From Alphaproteobacteria bacterium (lineage in GTDB: Bacteria > Pseudomonadota > Alphaproteobacteria > UBA8366), in the NCBI GenBank assembly GCA_018665505.1, contig JABJCS010000136.1:1-5758 (forward strand): 5,758 nucleotides of DNA, written 5' to 3'. Both the position numbers and the translations under genes were made by a program. Each line of letters starts with the position of its first letter. The stretch's first letter is position 1. The notes beneath the pieces are model-generated. The model did not search any database and had not been told where the DNA came from. It saw only the letters and a program-made list of their open reading frames with translations. Below are positions 4,730 through 5,758 of the stretch, piece after piece.

Positions 4730-5758
4730 TCAGGCGCCACCGCGAAGTTGTCTTGTTCGCGCGCCATCGACTTCTAAAGTCTCCGTCAATGCAACGCCAT
4801 ACACCGCTTCGGCGGCCTCCCGGTCGATAAATCCAGACAAAACGTCACCGGCAACGTGTTCCGGATTTCTGGATTTCGGATCGCCGTAGCCACCACCTCC
4901 CGGCATTTCCACGATCAGCTTCTCGCCCTTTGGGATAGACTGGAAGCCCTTGTTCCGCAGTACGGTCCCCGTATCCAGGGTAAGCTTTCCTTTTGCACCC
5001 TCTCCCCCACCGTCCCTACCGCGCGGTGCAAAATGCACCCGCTCGAAGGTTGCGAAGATACCGAATGGTGCGTCTTCGCGATTCGCGACAATCATAGTTT
5101 GGCCGAGACCACCTCGTTGCTTGCCGGGTCCGCCCGAGTTCTCGCGATATTCCTTTTTCCAAACGACGAGCGGCGTGATGGCCTCGGTGATTTCCACCGG
5201 CACATTGCGCACACCACTAGGATAAGGTGTCGCGGACAGGCCGTCTTGTTCCGGACGCGCCCCGGCACCGCCGCTATGGAAACTCATCACCATGAAGGGG
5301 GATTGCGTCTCCGGTCCGGTCATCCCATGCCCCGCACCAAGCTTTAGATTCCACAAGTTGGAGGTGCCTTCAGCCGGCACAACGCCCGGCATCGCCTGAT
5401 GCAGGCAACCGAAAACCACGTCCGGCAGCATGTGACCGATACTGGCACGGGCGACGACCGCGCGCGGGTGCGGTGCATTGACGATAGTGTTTTCAGGCGC
5501 GATCACCTTGATGGCGTCGAGGGTTCCCGCATTGTTGGGGATCCCCGCGCCGACAACACATTTCACACCAAACGAGGTATAGGCTTCGGTGTAGCACATC
5601 GGGCAATTGATGCCGAATTCAGATGGCCCTGAGCTGCCGTCGAAATCGACCAGAATTTCACCGTCGCCGATGGTCAGTTTGGCGACCAGATCAATGGGTG
5701 CCTCGTAGCCGTCGATGCGCATACTGGCGCTCCAACTTCCCTTGGGCAGCTCGTTGAT
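4730..5758 (-). CDS. Hydantoinase B / 5-oxoprolinase-type subunit (HyuB-like), C-terminal part, 5' end outside window
   Basis: The last 342 codons of a gene whose frame is open through the window edge; HyuB proteins are usually 520-580 aa, so about 60% is present. HyuB pairs with HyuA to hydrolyse N-methylhydantoins, 5-oxoproline or related cyclic amides with ATP; related pairs form parts of acetone and acetophenone carboxylases. Recognisable family segments include DGEILVDFDGSSGP, FGINCPMCYTEAY, GIPNNAGTLDAIKVIAPE, HPRAVVARASIGHMLPDVV, QDGLSATPYPSGVRNVPVE, YRENSGGPGKQRGGLGQ and the glycine-rich MPGGGGYGDPKSRNPEHVA near the C-terminus. The ATG at 5722 is internal: the upstream codons read INELPKGSWSAS, matching the family segment that precedes the beta-rich region. 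The stop at 4730-4732 lies 4 bp from the stop of the convergent response regulator. A HyuA partner would be expected outside the window, upstream of this gene. The substrate is unknown. Confidence 0.93.
   Translation of the reverse strand: MNELPKGSWSASMRIDGYEAPIDLVAKLTIGDGEILVDFDGSSGPSEFGINCPMCYTEAYTSFGVKCVVGAGIPNNAGTLDAIKVIAPENTIVNAPHPRAVVARASIGHMLPDVVFGCLHQAMPGVVPAEGTSNLWNLKLGAGHGMTGPETQSPFMVMSFHSGGAGARPEQDGLSATPYPSGVRNVPVEITEAITPLVVWKKEYRENSGGPGKQRGGLGQTMIVANREDAPFGIFATFERVHFAPRGRDGGGEGAKGKLTLDTGTVLRNKGFQSIPKGEKLIVEMPGGGGYGDPKSRNPEHVAGDVLSGFIDREAAEAVYGVALTETLEVDGARTRQLRGGA

Noticed and set aside
4856..5347. 163-aa plus-strand open frame
   Set aside because: Antisense to the well-supported hydantoinase B gene, with no ribosome-binding site and no family resemblance.
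5720..5722. ATG taken as the start of the hydantoinase B gene
   Set aside because: The frame continues to the window edge with family-like residues, and the protein from this Met would be far too short for HyuB.
1..5758. CRISPR array, tRNA, rRNA, insertion sequence or integrase
   Set aside because: No spaced direct repeats, no tRNA-like cloverleaf that I could recognise, and no transposase or recombinase motifs were seen on either strand.

Overview
The window looks like a piece of an alphaproteobacterial chromosome. It is GC-rich (roughly 60% by eye) with tightly packed metabolic genes. One intergenic palindrome resembles a dispersed repeat I remember from Rhizobiales-type genomes. The taxonomic call is an inference from gene style and is only moderately certain; Rhodospirillales or Rhizobiales are my best guesses.

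Layout. From 28 to 861 (minus) lies a TauD/TfdA-type Fe(II)/2-oxoglutarate dioxygenase. It is divergent, across a 119-bp gap, from a D-2-hydroxyacid dehydrogenase (981-1925, plus). After a further 22 bp comes a polytopic membrane protein that appears to be built from two related halves (1948-2763, plus). From 2764 to 3033 there is no strong gene: it holds a weak minus-strand small ORF (2756-2908) and a large imperfect inverted repeat (2968-3019). The right arm of the repeat contains the ribosome-binding site of the next gene, a small orphan coiled-coil protein (3034-3390, plus). That gene converges on a 2-keto-4-pentenoate hydratase/fumarylacetoacetase-like enzyme (3418-4206, minus). The two share a perfect 12-bp-arm hairpin (3387-3421) whose arms contain both stop codons. 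Divergent from the hydratase is a CheY-like single-domain response regulator (4318-4725, plus), interrupted by an in-frame TAG at 4558-4560. It converges, with a 4-bp gap, on the C-terminal part of a hydantoinase B/oxoprolinase-type subunit (4730 to the window edge, minus).

How the genes fit together. Four enzymes act on small organic acids or amides (dioxygenase, 2-hydroxyacid dehydrogenase, 2-oxo acid hydratase-like enzyme, hydantoinase subunit). This suggests an accessory catabolic neighbourhood, but they are split among several transcription units and no single pathway can be read from the sequence. The dehydrogenase and membrane protein are probably cotranscribed. Nothing here is convincingly a new defence or mobile system. 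The items most worth a second look are the amber codon in an otherwise intact receiver domain, the hairpin that could hide the ribosome-binding site of the coiled-coil gene, the shared stop-codon palindrome, and the two-fold repeat in the membrane protein.
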